The notes: generated by a model from the letters alone, not told the origin. 38,345 nucleotides of DNA from an uncultured Bacteroidia bacterium (GCA_902778855.1 CACYZM010000015.1:1-38345), one strand, 5' to 3'. Shown: positions 9,529-20,730, counted from the stretch's first letter. Translations and numbers: made by a program.

Positions 9529-10440
9529 TCAGGTACGGGTCGGATGGTATTTCAGGATGGTATCCTGCCATTTGCGGGTATCGATATGGGTGTAGATTTC
9601 GGTGGTGAGGATGCTTTCGTGGCCGAGCATCTGCTGGACGACGCGCAGGTCGGCGCCGTTTTCCACCAGGTGCGTGGCGAAACTGTGCCGGAAGGTGTGC
9701 GGCGAGACGTTTTTCCGGACGCCCGCCGCGGCGGTGGCGTCGCGGACGATGTGGAAGATCATCTCACGGGTCATTTTCCCGCCGTTGCGGTTGAGGAACA
9801 GGATGTCTTCGGCCGCTTTTTGGACGGGGCCCGCGTCGCGGATTTCGCGGTAGAGCGTAATGGCGCGGATGGCCGGTTCGCCGATGGGCACCAGGCGTTG
9901 TTTGCTCCCTTTGCCGAAAACCCGGATGAACTGTTCGTCGAGGAACAGGTCGGAGATTTTGAGGTTTACCAGTTCGCTCACGCGCAGGCCGCAGGAGTAG
10001 AGCACTTCGAGGATGGCGCGGTTGCGGTGCCCCTGCGGCTGGGAGAGGTCCACGGCATCGAGGATGGAGAGCACCTCTTCGACCGAAAGGACGGTCGGCA
10101 TATAGGGGTTGATCTTGGGGACGGAAATCTTGTCGCAGGGATTCTCGCTAAGACGACCTTCCGCGTCGAGAAACCGGTAGAGCGCCTTGACGGAACTGAT
10201 GGCCCGGGCCTGCGAGCGTTTGGTGACGCCGGCCTGGACCAGGGCCTCGAGGAAGCGGGCGATGTCATCGGGCCCGGCGTCGGCGGGGGCGATGCCGTCG
10301 CCGCGCAGGCCGTCGAAGTATTTCCGCACGTCGGAGGCGTAGCCCGAGACGGTATTGGGCGACATCGAGCGCTCGAGTTTCAGGTGGTCCCGGAATTCGA
10401 GCAGCGTGGTCTCATAGATGTCAGCGTGATTCCTGCGCAT
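9529..10440 (-). CDS. xerD: XerC/XerD-type tyrosine recombinase
   Basis: 303 aa, ATG read from 10440 (MRRNHADIYETTLLEFRDHL). The N-terminal SAM-like core-binding domain covers about residues 1-100. The catalytic domain shows all expected residues: Arg in CGLRVSELVNL, Lys in FGKGSKQRLVPIG, HTFRHSFATHL, His in QMLGHESILTT, and nucleophile Tyr in EIYTHID. Length and composition match chromosomal Xer recombinases that resolve chromosome dimers at dif, rather than an integrase of an element. The first 20 bp overlap the end of nth. The longer upstream reading frame lies inside nth and was rejected. Confidence 0.9.
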   Translation of the reverse strand: MRRNHADIYETTLLEFRDHLKLERSMSPNTVSGYASDVRKYFDGLRGDGIAPADAGPDDIARFLEALVQAGVTKRSQARAISSVKALYRFLDAEGRLSENPCDKISVPKINPYMPTVLSVEEVLSILDAVDLSQPQGHRNRAILEVLYSCGLRVSELVNLKISDLFLDEQFIRVFGKGSKQRLVPIGEPAIRAITLYREIRDAGPVQKAAEDILFLNRNGGKMTREMIFHIVRDATAAAGVRKNVSPHTFRHSFATHLVENGADLRVVQQMLGHESILTTEIYTHIDTRKWQDTILKYHPTRT

Positions 10441-11059
10441 AATGGCGGCAGCAGGGGGCAAGCCCGCAGGCGTCGCATTTCGGGGCGCGGGCGGTGCATT
10501 CATAACGGCCGTGGAGGATGAGCCAGTGGTGGGCCTTGGGGCGCAGGGCTTCGGGGATGCCGGCTTCCAGGTCGCGTTCCACGGCATATGGCGTCTTGCC
10601 GTCGGACAGGCCGAGGCGGTGCGCCACGCGGAACACGTGGGTATCGACGGCGATGACGGGCTCGTCGTAGAGGACGGAGGTCACGACATTGGCCGTTTTG
10701 CGGCCCACGCCGGGCAGCGTCATCAGGGTGTCGATGTCGCGGGGAATCTCTCCGCCGAACTCGTCCCGGACCTTGCGGGCCATGGCCACCAGATGCGCCG
10801 CCTTGCTGTTGGGGTAGGAGATCGAGCGGATGAGCGGATAGACTTCTTCCGGCGTGGCGGCCGCCAGCGCGGGAATGTCGGGGAACCGCTCGTAGAAGGC
10901 GGGCGTGGTGAGATTGACGCGCTTGTCGGTGCACTGGGCCGAGAGGATCACGGCCACGATGAGCTGGTAGGGCGAGTGGAAATGCAGTTCGCTCTCCGCG
11001 ATCGGCCGGTTGGCTTCGAACCAGGCGAGGACTTCCTTAAACCGTTGTTTCCTGTTCAC
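10421..11059 (-). CDS. nth: Endonuclease III
   Basis: 212 aa with the GTG start read from 11059 (VNRKQRFKEVLAWF); an ATG at 11089 would give 10 more residues and a longer overlap with ftsE. DNA glycosylase/AP-lyase for oxidised pyrimidines. Helix-hairpin-helix LPGVGRKTANVV with the catalytic Lys, catalytic Asp in AVDTHVFRV, and a C-terminal 4Fe-4S motif C-x6-C-x2-C-x5-C (CTARAPKCDACGLAPCC). Overlaps ftsE upstream and xerD downstream, indicating translational coupling in one minus-strand operon. Confidence 0.94.
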   Translation of the reverse strand: MNRKQRFKEVLAWFEANRPIAESELHFHSPYQLIVAVILSAQCTDKRVNLTTPAFYERFPDIPALAAATPEEVYPLIRSISYPNSKAAHLVAMARKVRDEFGGEIPRDIDTLMTLPGVGRKTANVVTSVLYDEPVIAVDTHVFRVAHRLGLSDGKTPYAVERDLEAGIPEALRPKAHHWLILHGRYECTARAPKCDACGLAPCCRHYAQESR

Positions 11060-11726
11060 GGCAGATTCCGTTTTCGATGACCAGCACACGGGCGGGGAAG
11101 GCCCGCACCAGCGCCTGGTTGTGGGTGACCATGATCACCGCGGTGCCGCGGCCGTTGATTTGGAACAGGAGGCGCATGATGTCGCGGGCGGTGTCTTCGT
11201 CGAGGTTGCCGGTCGGCTCGTCGGCGAGGATCAGCGGGGGCTCGTTGAGGAGGGCGCGGGCGATGGCGGCGCGCTGCTGCTCGCCGCCGGAGAGCTGGTG
11301 CGGCAGCTTGTAGGCTTTCTTGGAGAGGCCCACGGCGTCGAGCACCTGGCCGATGCGTTCGTTCATCGCGCCCTTGTCTTTCCAGTCCGTAGCCTGGAGG
11401 GCGAAACGGAGATTATCCTCGATGCTGCGGTCCATCAGGAGCTGGAAATCCTGGAAGACGATGCCGAGGCTGCGCCTGAGGTATGGAATTTGCTTCCGCT
11501 TGAGACTGCCCAGATCGAACTCGCCGACGCGGGCTTCCCCGCCGGCGAGCGGATTTTCGCCGGTCAGCGTGCGGATGACGGACGTCTTTCCGCAGCCGAC
11601 CCGGCCCGTGAGATAGACGAATTCGCCGGGAAGGATGCTCAGGTTGAGCCCCTCCACGACCGTCACCTCACCGTTGGAGATGTCGGCGGACCGGAAAACG
11701 ACGATGGGAGATGCATCCGTGTTCAT
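11037..11726 (-). CDS. ftsE: FtsE-like ABC transporter ATPase
   Basis: 229 aa ABC ATPase. Walker A GRVGCGKTS, Q-loop VFQDFQLLMDRS, signature LSGGEQQRAAIARALLNEPP, Walker B LILADEPTGNLD, H-loop MVTHNQ. The order and the FQDFQLL/EDNLRFAL segment match FtsE, which with FtsX controls cell-wall hydrolases at division on the inner membrane. No ftsX is adjacent, which is common in Bacteroidetes, so a LolD/MacB-type role is a less likely alternative. First gene of the ftsE-nth-xerD(-GH92) run. Confidence 0.85.
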   Translation of the reverse strand: MNTDASPIVVFRSADISNGEVTVVEGLNLSILPGEFVYLTGRVGCGKTSVIRTLTGENPLAGGEARVGEFDLGSLKRKQIPYLRRSLGIVFQDFQLLMDRSIEDNLRFALQATDWKDKGAMNERIGQVLDAVGLSKKAYKLPHQLSGGEQQRAAIARALLNEPPLILADEPTGNLDEDTARDIMRLLFQINGRGTAVIMVTHNQALVRAFPARVLVIENGICREQETTV

Positions 11727-11745
11727 GGGGACAGGGTTTGATGCA

Positions 11746-11753
11746 CAAATTTA
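11746..11753 (-). promoter_or_regulatory. -7 box of the ftsE operon
   Basis: On the minus strand TAAATTTG, 19 nt before the ftsE ATG. No clear -33 element. Confidence 0.45.
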
Positions 11754-11765
11754 ACTTTTTTTGAC

Positions 11766-11773
11766 TATTTTCG
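11766..11773 (+). promoter_or_regulatory. -7-like box before the TPR gene
   Basis: TATTTTCG, one base off TAnnTTTG, 7 nt before the ATG at 11781. It predicts a nearly leaderless transcript. Confidence 0.35.
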
Positions 11774-11780
11774 CATCATA

Positions 11781-14768
11781 ATGATGAAAAGCGTGAGCGA
11801 ATACCTGAGAAACGGCGCAGCAGTCCTGCTGCTGCTTCTGGCGGTGCTGCCCGCGTCGGGCCAGGTCAAGGACCGGCAGCACTCCGACCGCCTCGAATCG
11901 GCCCGCAAACTCTATTACAGCGGCTCCTACTATGCCGCCGAAAAAGCCTTCACGGAACTGGGCAAAGAGTCTTCCCGCGACCTGGACCGCACGGAAATCG
12001 AAGCTTACAAGGTGATGTGCGCAATCGCCCTCGACAAGGTCAACGCCGAAGGCCTGGTCAACACTTTCTGCAGCAAGTATCCCAATGCACCGCAGCAGTC
12101 GATGGTCCGGGAGGCGCTGGCGTCCCGCTACTTCGATACCGGCAAATATCCGGAGGCCCTGGCTATCTTCAATACCATCGACCGGAACCATCTCTACAAG
12201 ACGCAGCGCACGGGCTATACCTTCAAGAAGGCCTACAGTAACCTTCGCACCGGCGGGTATGACCGCGCGGCAGAAGGGTTTGGGGAAGTCCTCGCGCAGC
12301 CCGCGTCGCAATATACGCTCCCGGCCACCTACTACCTCGGCTACGTGCATTATCTCCGTCAGGAATTCGCCGCCGCCGTCCCGCTATTCGAAAAAGTGGG
12401 GCAGGGCAACCAGTTTTCGCAGATGGCCGACTATTTCGCGGTGGAGAGCAAGCTGATGCTCAAGGACTACGACTATGTGATCCGCCGCGGCGTCCCGTTG
12501 TTCGGGCAGCTCGACAAGGAGATGCAGAGCAGCCTGGCCCGCATCCTGTCGGAAGCTTTCTACAACAAGGGCGACCAGGTGTCCGCGCGCAAGTATCTTG
12601 ACATCTATGCCCAGAGCGGGGCGGAACTCAGCCGGAAAGACCATTATTTCTCGGGCATCGTCTCGTACAGCCTCAAGTCCTGGGTCCCGGCCATCGAGTC
12701 GTTCTCCCACGTGCTGAGCCAGGAAGACGAACTCGGCCAGAACGCCTGGTACTACACCGCCAACAGCTACCTCGAAACCCGCAACAAGATCGCCGCGCTC
12801 GACGCATTCAAGGCGGCGGCGGAATGCGATTTCGATCCGGTGATCCAGGAAGACGCCTTCTTCAACTTCGCCAAGCTTTCGTTCGACGTCAACGCCGACA
12901 TCTCGCAGTTCAGCCGCTATATGGAAATCTGGCCCAACAGCGGCAAGGACGACATCATCCATAATTATATGGCCACGTCGTTCCTCCTGTCGAAAGACTA
13001 CGCCTCCGCCGTCGAGGCCCTCTCCGCCATCCGCAACCACACGCCCGAATCGGCCGCCAACCTTCAGAAGGCTTCTTTCTTCCGGGGGCTTCAGCTGGTC
13101 GAGGGCAAAGGCTATCGCGCGGCGGAGCCGCTGCTGGAAACGGCCGTCGAGACCGGCGACAACCCGAACTTGTCGAACCTCGCCCGCTTCTGGCTGGCCG
13201 AGTGCTGCTACCGCGACGACCGCTGGTCGGAAGCCATCTCGATCCTGGGCAACCTGCTCCTCGATCCGGACTTCCGCAGCACCTCCGAGTATCCGCAGGC
13301 CCTGTACAACCAGGCTTACAGCTATCTGAAGAGCGGCAATTACGTGTATGCCGAGAACAATTTCCGCAGCTTCCTGAACGTGGCCGACGGCTACGAACAA
13401 TATGAGCGCGACGCCCAGACGCGCCTCGGCGACGCCTGCTTCCTGCAGGGCAAGTACGCCGATGCGGCACGGACTTACTCCGCGGTCTATACGGCCGATC
13501 CGGCGTCCGACGATATCTATCCGGCACTCCAGGCAGCCATCGCCTACGGGCTGATGGGTGAGGACAACCAGAAAATCGATCTGCTCAAGCAGGTAACCCG
13601 CGACAACCGCACGGCGCCGCTTTATCCCCAGGCCCTCTACGAATTGGGCCGCACCTATGTGCAGACGGGCAGCGACGAAAACGCCTCCGCCTGCTTCTAT
13701 ACGCTGATGGGTATGAAGGGCAACGACTATTATGCGAAGTCGCTGCTGGAACTGGCCCTGATCAATGCCAACAACCGGAAATACGACAAGGCGATCGAAT
13801 ACTACAAGACCGTCGTGGCTGCCGTCCCGCAGTCGCCGGAAGCCGACGACGCGCTCGCCGGTCTCGAAAGCATCTACCGGCTCCGCAACCGGCCGGAGGA
13901 ATACCTGGCCTACCTCGACGAAATCGGCCGTGCCGACATCAAGACCGCCGACGAGAAGGAGCAGATGATCTTCGCCTCCGCGCAGGAAATCTACCTGTCG
14001 GGCCGGCATACGGCTGCCATCAATGCCCTGCAACGCTATCTGGCCCAGTATCCTACGGGCGCCAATGCGGCGCAGGCCACGTTCTTCCTGGCCGAGAGCC
14101 TGCGCGCCACGGGCCGCCTCGAATCGGCCGCCGACGCCTATCAGAAGGTCATCCGGATGAAACCGGCCTCCTGTCTGGACGACGCCCTCCGCGCCTATGC
14201 CCAGATCAACTACGACCTGCAGCACTACAAAGTGGCTTCCGACACGTGGCGGCAGCTCATCGAACGCTCGCGTGATTCGGAGCTGCGCCTCGAGGCCTAC
14301 ACGGGTCTGATGCGTTCCGCCTTTGGCGAAAAAGACTATCCCGAGGTGATCCAGGCGGCGCAGGCCGTCGGATCGCGCGAAGCCCGCTTCCTCACGGCCA
14401 AGGCCAACCGGACGCTGGGCGAGCGCGCGAAGGCGCGCGCGCTCTTCGAAGAGCTGGCGACCGACACCTCCGACGCCTATGGCGCCGAGAGCGCCTACAT
14501 CCTGGTGCTCGACGCCTACGACCACGGCGACTTCGCCCAGGTGGAGCGGCGCGTCTATGCTTTCTCCGACTCGGGTTCCCCTTACCGCTACTGGCTGGCC
14601 AAGAGTTTCATCACGCTGGGCGACTCCTTCGCCGACCGCGGTGACCTGGCCCAGGCCGAAGCGACATTCACCAGCATTCTCGACGGCTATCAGCCGACCG
14701 ACGACGGCGACGACGTGCCCGAACAGGTGCGCAACCGCCTGAACATGCTTAAAACGATGAAACGATGA
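11781..14768 (+). CDS. Large exported tetratricopeptide-repeat protein
   Basis: 995 aa. A signal peptide (NGAAVLLLLLAVLPASGQ) precedes an almost all-helical protein built of tetratricopeptide-type repeats from about residue 30 to the end; clear units include YSGSYYAAEKAFTELGK, YLKSGNYVYAENNFRSFL, FLQGKYADAARTYSAVY, KYDKAIEYYKTVVAAVPQSP and YLSGRHTAAINALQRYLAQYP. Such proteins act as periplasmic scaffolds. The stop overlaps the next gene's start (ATGA at 14765-14768), so it is made together with the barrel protein downstream, and the two probably form one envelope complex. Start could be either ATG at 11781 or 11784. No enzymatic motif seen. Confidence 0.85.
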   Translation: MMKSVSEYLRNGAAVLLLLLAVLPASGQVKDRQHSDRLESARKLYYSGSYYAAEKAFTELGKESSRDLDRTEIEAYKVMCAIALDKVNAEGLVNTFCSKYPNAPQQSMVREALASRYFDTGKYPEALAIFNTIDRNHLYKTQRTGYTFKKAYSNLRTGGYDRAAEGFGEVLAQPASQYTLPATYYLGYVHYLRQEFAAAVPLFEKVGQGNQFSQMADYFAVESKLMLKDYDYVIRRGVPLFGQLDKEMQSSLARILSEAFYNKGDQVSARKYLDIYAQSGAELSRKDHYFSGIVSYSLKSWVPAIESFSHVLSQEDELGQNAWYYTANSYLETRNKIAALDAFKAAAECDFDPVIQEDAFFNFAKLSFDVNADISQFSRYMEIWPNSGKDDIIHNYMATSFLLSKDYASAVEALSAIRNHTPESAANLQKASFFRGLQLVEGKGYRAAEPLLETAVETGDNPNLSNLARFWLAECCYRDDRWSEAISILGNLLLDPDFRSTSEYPQALYNQAYSYLKSGNYVYAENNFRSFLNVADGYEQYERDAQTRLGDACFLQGKYADAARTYSAVYTADPASDDIYPALQAAIAYGLMGEDNQKIDLLKQVTRDNRTAPLYPQALYELGRTYVQTGSDENASACFYTLMGMKGNDYYAKSLLELALINANNRKYDKAIEYYKTVVAAVPQSPEADDALAGLESIYRLRNRPEEYLAYLDEIGRADIKTADEKEQMIFASAQEIYLSGRHTAAINALQRYLAQYPTGANAAQATFFLAESLRATGRLESAADAYQKVIRMKPASCLDDALRAYAQINYDLQHYKVASDTWRQLIERSRDSELRLEAYTGLMRSAFGEKDYPEVIQAAQAVGSREARFLTAKANRTLGERAKARALFEELATDTSDAYGAESAYILVLDAYDHGDFAQVERRVYAFSDSGSPYRYWLAKSFITLGDSFADRGDLAQAEATFTSILDGYQPTDDGDDVPEQVRNRLNMLKTMKR

Positions 14769-16504
14769 AACGGATACTTGCGATACTGACTTTCTTCCTC
14801 GGCCTGCTTCCCCTCCGCGCCCAGGTGGCGACGGTGGAGGTGAGCCGCGCCTATGACGTCAATCTCGACGGCATCCGGAAACCGGCGCTGCCGGTCTCGG
14901 TCGACGATTCCCTGCAGCGCTTCGACGTGCATTTCGACTACTCGATCTTCAACCGGCCCTATAACGACCTGTACGATTTTACGCCGTACGAGACGATCCA
15001 GCTTTCGACCGTGGGAGCGAACCGTACGCCTTTTGTCTTTACGCGTCTCGGCGCCCGGTATGCGCCCGGCGAGAAAGGCATCATGCCGGCCGGGGAACTC
15101 TATCTCCAGTCCAAACCCAAGAACGGTTTCTGCTCCGGCCTGTACGGCCGCCACGACTCCTTCTTCGGCGACCTCGGCCGCAGTTTCGACGCCTTCCCGG
15201 TCCTCGGCACCGCCCGGATGACAAATACCGTGGGCGGCGACCTGACCTACGACTGGGCCACCGGCGAACTGATGTTCGACGTGAAATACGATTTCGACCG
15301 TTACGACTATACGGCCAAAGACAACGGCGCTCCGACCGTCGCGCCCTGGCCGACGGGCTATTTCCCCACGGCCTCGCACCGGAACAACAGCCTGACGGCG
15401 TCGTTCAACCTGAATTCGGCCCAGAAAGAGGAGAACACCGTCTACTACGACGTGACGCTTTCGTACCGCAATACGCAGAAAGCCCTGGCCTTGTCTTCGG
15501 CCGCGATGGCTCCCGACACGGCACGGCTTACCGAAGGCTTCCTCAAGGTCAGCGGCTATGTGGGCGCCACGTTCGACGTCCATCGCGTGTACATCGACAT
15601 GAACATCGAGTACGCCAACTACCGCGGCGTGCACGATTTCCAGAGCGGCGTGGTGGAATTCTCGCCTATCTACAAATACCAGCGCAAGCGGCTCGACGCG
15701 AAACTGGGTGTCAAATTCGGCACCCGCTACGGCATGGCGGGCGCGATTGAGGAGCCCGGCCTGGATCTGATGCCCCGCAGCGGCATCTTTCCCGACGTGG
15801 ACCTCCGCTTTACGCTGCTCGACCGCAGCCTCTGGGCCCACGCGGTGGTGACCGGCGGCAACGACCTGAATCCCTATTCCCGGATGATCGACGACTGCCC
15901 GATCGTGCTCCCCACCACGACGATGGCGTTCGGCACCCGGCCGGTCGATGCGACGCTTTCCCTCGAAGGCGTGGTCAGCGGCCGCCTGGGATTCAACCTG
16001 GAAGGCAACTACAAGCTTTTCCGCAACAAGATGATCTTTGTTCCGGTATATGACGGCACCTCCCTGCACCAGATGGCGGCTTCCTACCGCGACGTCAACC
16101 AGGCTTCCGTCCAGGGCGAGATCATCTGGCGTTCGCAGGAACTGACCGTCGGCGGCCGTCTCCGCTACGCCAGTTACCTCGACAAGGATACGAAGGAGAC
16201 CGTCACCGAAATGCCGAAGGTCACGGGCAATGCGTTCATCCGCTACAACTACCGCGAACGGATCATCGCCCAGGTCGAATGCAACTACCGCAGCAAGACC
16301 AGCGGCGCAATGATCTGCGAAGCGCCCGTATTCTACGAAGTGCCGGCCATCGTGGATCTGGATGTGAATGTCAACTATCTGATCAACAAGAATTTCTCCG
16401 TTTTCGCCAAGGTCGGGAACCTGCTGAATCACCGCAATGAATACATGCCCCTTTATCTGGAACCCGGCATTAATTTTGGCGGCGGAATCTGCTTGAATTT
16501 CTGA
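14765..16504 (+). CDS. Outer-membrane beta-barrel (TonB-receptor-like) protein
   Basis: 579 aa. Signal peptide MKRILAILTFFLGLLPLRAQ. The rest is rich in alternating aromatic beta strands, for example GGDLTYDWATGELMFDVKYDF and VTLSYRNTQKALALS. It ends in a receptor-like pattern, SVFAKVGNLLNHRNEYMPLYLEPGINFGGGICLNF, with a C-terminal Phe as expected for outer-membrane barrel proteins. No plug domain or TonB box is evident, so it resembles the barrel half of a TonB-dependent receptor rather than a full one. Translationally coupled to the TPR protein by a 4-base overlap; a shared envelope role is inferred from this. Confidence 0.75.
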   Translation: MKRILAILTFFLGLLPLRAQVATVEVSRAYDVNLDGIRKPALPVSVDDSLQRFDVHFDYSIFNRPYNDLYDFTPYETIQLSTVGANRTPFVFTRLGARYAPGEKGIMPAGELYLQSKPKNGFCSGLYGRHDSFFGDLGRSFDAFPVLGTARMTNTVGGDLTYDWATGELMFDVKYDFDRYDYTAKDNGAPTVAPWPTGYFPTASHRNNSLTASFNLNSAQKEENTVYYDVTLSYRNTQKALALSSAAMAPDTARLTEGFLKVSGYVGATFDVHRVYIDMNIEYANYRGVHDFQSGVVEFSPIYKYQRKRLDAKLGVKFGTRYGMAGAIEEPGLDLMPRSGIFPDVDLRFTLLDRSLWAHAVVTGGNDLNPYSRMIDDCPIVLPTTTMAFGTRPVDATLSLEGVVSGRLGFNLEGNYKLFRNKMIFVPVYDGTSLHQMAASYRDVNQASVQGEIIWRSQELTVGGRLRYASYLDKDTKETVTEMPKVTGNAFIRYNYRERIIAQVECNYRSKTSGAMICEAPVFYEVPAIVDLDVNVNYLINKNFSVFAKVGNLLNHRNEYMPLYLEPGINFGGGICLNF

Positions 16505-16512
16505 GATTTTTT

Positions 16513-18513
<2,001 letters not shown>

Positions 18514-18530
18514 TTTTATTACAGAATAAT

Positions 18531-19790
18531 ATGGATATTTTTGAAAGAATCGCAAAAGATTCCGGCGGCCCGCTGGGACAGTATCGTGACAAGGCCTTCG
18601 GCTACTACATGTTCCCCAAACTGGAAGGAGAACTGGGACCCCATATGCGGTTCCAGGGCCAGGAAGTCCTCTGCTGGAGCCTCAACAACTACCTGGGCCT
18701 GGCCAACCACCCGGCGATCCGCAAGATCGACGGTGAAGCCGCAGCCCGCTGGGGCCTCGCGTATCCGATGGGTTCGCGCATGCTGACCGGACATACCTCG
18801 CTCCACGAACGCCTCGAACGTGAACTGGCCGACTTCGAGAAGAAGGAAGACGCTTTCCTCTTCAACTTCGGCTACCAGGGCATTGTCTCGACCATCGACG
18901 CGCTGGTGAGCCGGCACGACGTGATCGTCTATGACAACGAGTGCCACGCCTGCCTGCTCGACGGTATCCGTCTCCACATCGGCAGCAAATACAAGTATCG
19001 CCACAACAACATCAAGCACTGCGAAACGATCCTCGCGCGCGCCTGCGCCGAAGCCGAGAAGAACGACGGCGGCGTGCTGCTGATCACCGAAGGCGTCTAC
19101 GGCATGACCGGCGCCCTGGGCATCCTCGACCAGATCGTCGCGCTGAAGAAGAAATACAAATTCCGCATCCTGATCGACGATGCGCACGGTTTCGGCGTCA
19201 TGGGCCCCCACGGCCGCGGCACCTCCGAGCATTTCGGCGTGATGGACGACATTGACCTCTACATCGGTGCCTACGCCAAGAGCATGGCCATCATCGGCGG
19301 CTTCGTGGCCGGCCCGCACGCCATCATCAACTACCTGCGCTACAACCTGCGTTCGCAAATCTATGCGAAGGCGCTCCCGATGCCCATCGTGGAAGGCTGC
19401 CTCAAGCGTCTGGAAATCATCCGCGGTCCGGAAGGCGACGAACTTCGCAACAAGCTCTGGACCATCACCCGCGCCCTGCAGGACGGTCTCCGCAAACGCG
19501 GATTCGACATCGGCGTGGCCGAGGCCTGCGTGACGCCTGTCTTCCTGAAAGGCAATATGGCCCAGGCGACCAACATCCTGATCGACCTGCGCTCGAACTA
19601 CCACATCTTCTGCTCCGTGATTACCTATCCGGTCGTTCCCGAGGGAATCCTGATGTACCGCATCATCCCCACGGCCGCCCACACGCTCGAAGACGTGGAA
19701 TACACGCTCAACGCCTTCGCCGAAGTGCGCGAGAAGCTCGACAAGGGTGTCTACGACTCCGACACCATCCTGAACATGAGCATCAAGTAG
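18531..19790 (+). CDS. PLP-dependent alpha-oxoamine synthase family enzyme
   Basis: 419 aa fold-type I enzyme. The family condenses an amino acid with an acyl-CoA and releases CO2 (serine palmitoyltransferase, cysteate acyltransferase, 2-amino-3-ketobutyrate CoA ligase, 8-amino-7-oxononanoate synthase). Motifs: WSLNNYLGLANHP, YPMGSRMLTGHTSLHERLE, NFGYQGIVSTIDALV, DNECHAC with the PLP-stacking His, LLITEGVYGMTG, IDDAHGFGVMG with the PLP Asp, and the Schiff-base Lys in YIGAYAKSMAIIGGF. It resembles the form widespread in Bacteroidetes that is usually annotated as KBL or BioF; no bio or threonine genes are adjacent, so sphingolipid or sulfonolipid head formation is possible. It follows gyrB by 17 bp and may be co-transcribed. 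Confidence 0.85.
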   Translation: MDIFERIAKDSGGPLGQYRDKAFGYYMFPKLEGELGPHMRFQGQEVLCWSLNNYLGLANHPAIRKIDGEAAARWGLAYPMGSRMLTGHTSLHERLERELADFEKKEDAFLFNFGYQGIVSTIDALVSRHDVIVYDNECHACLLDGIRLHIGSKYKYRHNNIKHCETILARACAEAEKNDGGVLLITEGVYGMTGALGILDQIVALKKKYKFRILIDDAHGFGVMGPHGRGTSEHFGVMDDIDLYIGAYAKSMAIIGGFVAGPHAIINYLRYNLRSQIYAKALPMPIVEGCLKRLEIIRGPEGDELRNKLWTITRALQDGLRKRGFDIGVAEACVTPVFLKGNMAQATNILIDLRSNYHIFCSVITYPVVPEGILMYRIIPTAAHTLEDVEYTLNAFAEVREKLDKGVYDSDTILNMSIK

Positions 19791-19815
19791 GCGGGAGCCT
19801 CAGCTTCGTTAAAAC

Positions 19816-19847
19816 AGAAAACCTCGGGTCAATACCCGAGGTTTTCT
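19816..19847. terminator. Bidirectional terminator
   Basis: AGAAAACCTCGGG (19816-19828) pairs perfectly with CCCGAGGTTTTCT (19835-19847) around TCAATA. A-rich on the left and T-rich on the right, so it works for both convergent genes. Its right arm encodes the last residues of the esterase on the minus strand. Confidence 0.8.
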
Positions 19848-20680
19848 TCGTTCAGGATGCGGCTGAAGTACCACAGGTGGAGCTTCAGCGCGTAGCCCCA
19901 GTATTTCCAGGAATGGGTCCCCGGGGAATAGACTTCGATGTAGGGGACGCCGAGTTCCTTGCAGCGGGCGCAGAAGCTCTGGGAGGCGCCGTAGAGGGAG
20001 TCGCTGTAGCCGCAGGTGATGAGCATCAGTTTGCCCGCGTCTTTCGCCCGTTCGATGCGGTTGACGGCCGATTCTTCCGCGTGCCGTTTGTTGGCGGGGT
20101 CGTCGTAGGGGCCCAGCAGGTCCGAAAGGCCGAGGCGACCGTGCTCGTAGGCCAGGTCGAGGACGCCGCTCATCGAGCCGGCGGCACGGAAGCGGGCCGG
20201 GTCATCGAGGAAAAGGTTGATGGCGCCGTGTCCGCCCATCGACAGACCGGTGATGAAGGTCTTCTCCGGATCGAGGAAGTATTTCTCTTTCAGCTGGGGA
20301 TAGAGCTCCTGGTCGAAGAAGTCGCGCCACTGCATCTTATTCGGGTCGTTGGCGTTTACGTACCAGCTGTCGTAGAAGCCGTCGGGGCAGATGATGAGGA
20401 AGCCCGATTCGTCGGCAATCTGCTGAAGGTCATAGTAATCGCTCCAGTTGCGGTAGCAGCCCGACCAGCCGTGCAGCAGGAAGAGGGCGGGGACAGGATC
20501 GGGATCCCCGAGGCAGTCCAGGCAATAGCGGTCGGAGTAATTGAATTCGAACTGTTGCGGGATGAAGACCAGCACGGAGTCGTTGGCGTGGAGGTTGGGC
20601 GATTCGATGACGACAAGCTGTTGGGCGTGCGCGCCCGCCGCGAAGAGGAGGAGCAGGGCGGCCAGCATGATTTTTTTCAT
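19829..20680 (-). CDS. Secreted alpha/beta-hydrolase esterase (CE1/esterase D-like)
   Basis: 283 aa. Signal peptide MKKIMLAALLLLFAAGAHAQ, so periplasmic or secreted. The esterase-D/feruloyl-esterase type fold is shown by ALFLLHGWSGCYRNWSDY (oxyanion-hole strand), GLSMGGHGAI with the nucleophile Ser, and the catalytic His in SPGTHSWKYWGYAL. Natural substrate unknown; relatives remove acyl groups from plant or host glycans, or act on mycolyl-type esters. Only two Cys pairs of note (YCLDCLGDPD). Divergent from the 7TM-HD gene. Confidence 0.85.
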   Translation of the reverse strand: MKKIMLAALLLLFAAGAHAQQLVVIESPNLHANDSVLVFIPQQFEFNYSDRYCLDCLGDPDPVPALFLLHGWSGCYRNWSDYYDLQQIADESGFLIICPDGFYDSWYVNANDPNKMQWRDFFDQELYPQLKEKYFLDPEKTFITGLSMGGHGAINLFLDDPARFRAAGSMSGVLDLAYEHGRLGLSDLLGPYDDPANKRHAEESAVNRIERAKDAGKLMLITCGYSDSLYGASQSFCARCKELGVPYIEVYSPGTHSWKYWGYALKLHLWYFSRILNEENLGY

Positions 20681-20730
20681 ATTTCCGGAGTTTTTTGCTA
20701 TTTTTACTGATTCTGAGGCTTCACAAAGTT

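Noticed and set aside
9529-10440. Tyrosine recombinase as the integrase of the accessory island
   Set aside because: It lies 15 kb away inside a housekeeping operon and has the size and sequence of chromosomal XerD.
12384-14525. 713-codon minus-strand frame opposite the TPR gene
   Set aside because: Antisense shadow without a recognisable family; the plus-strand TPR protein explains the DNA.
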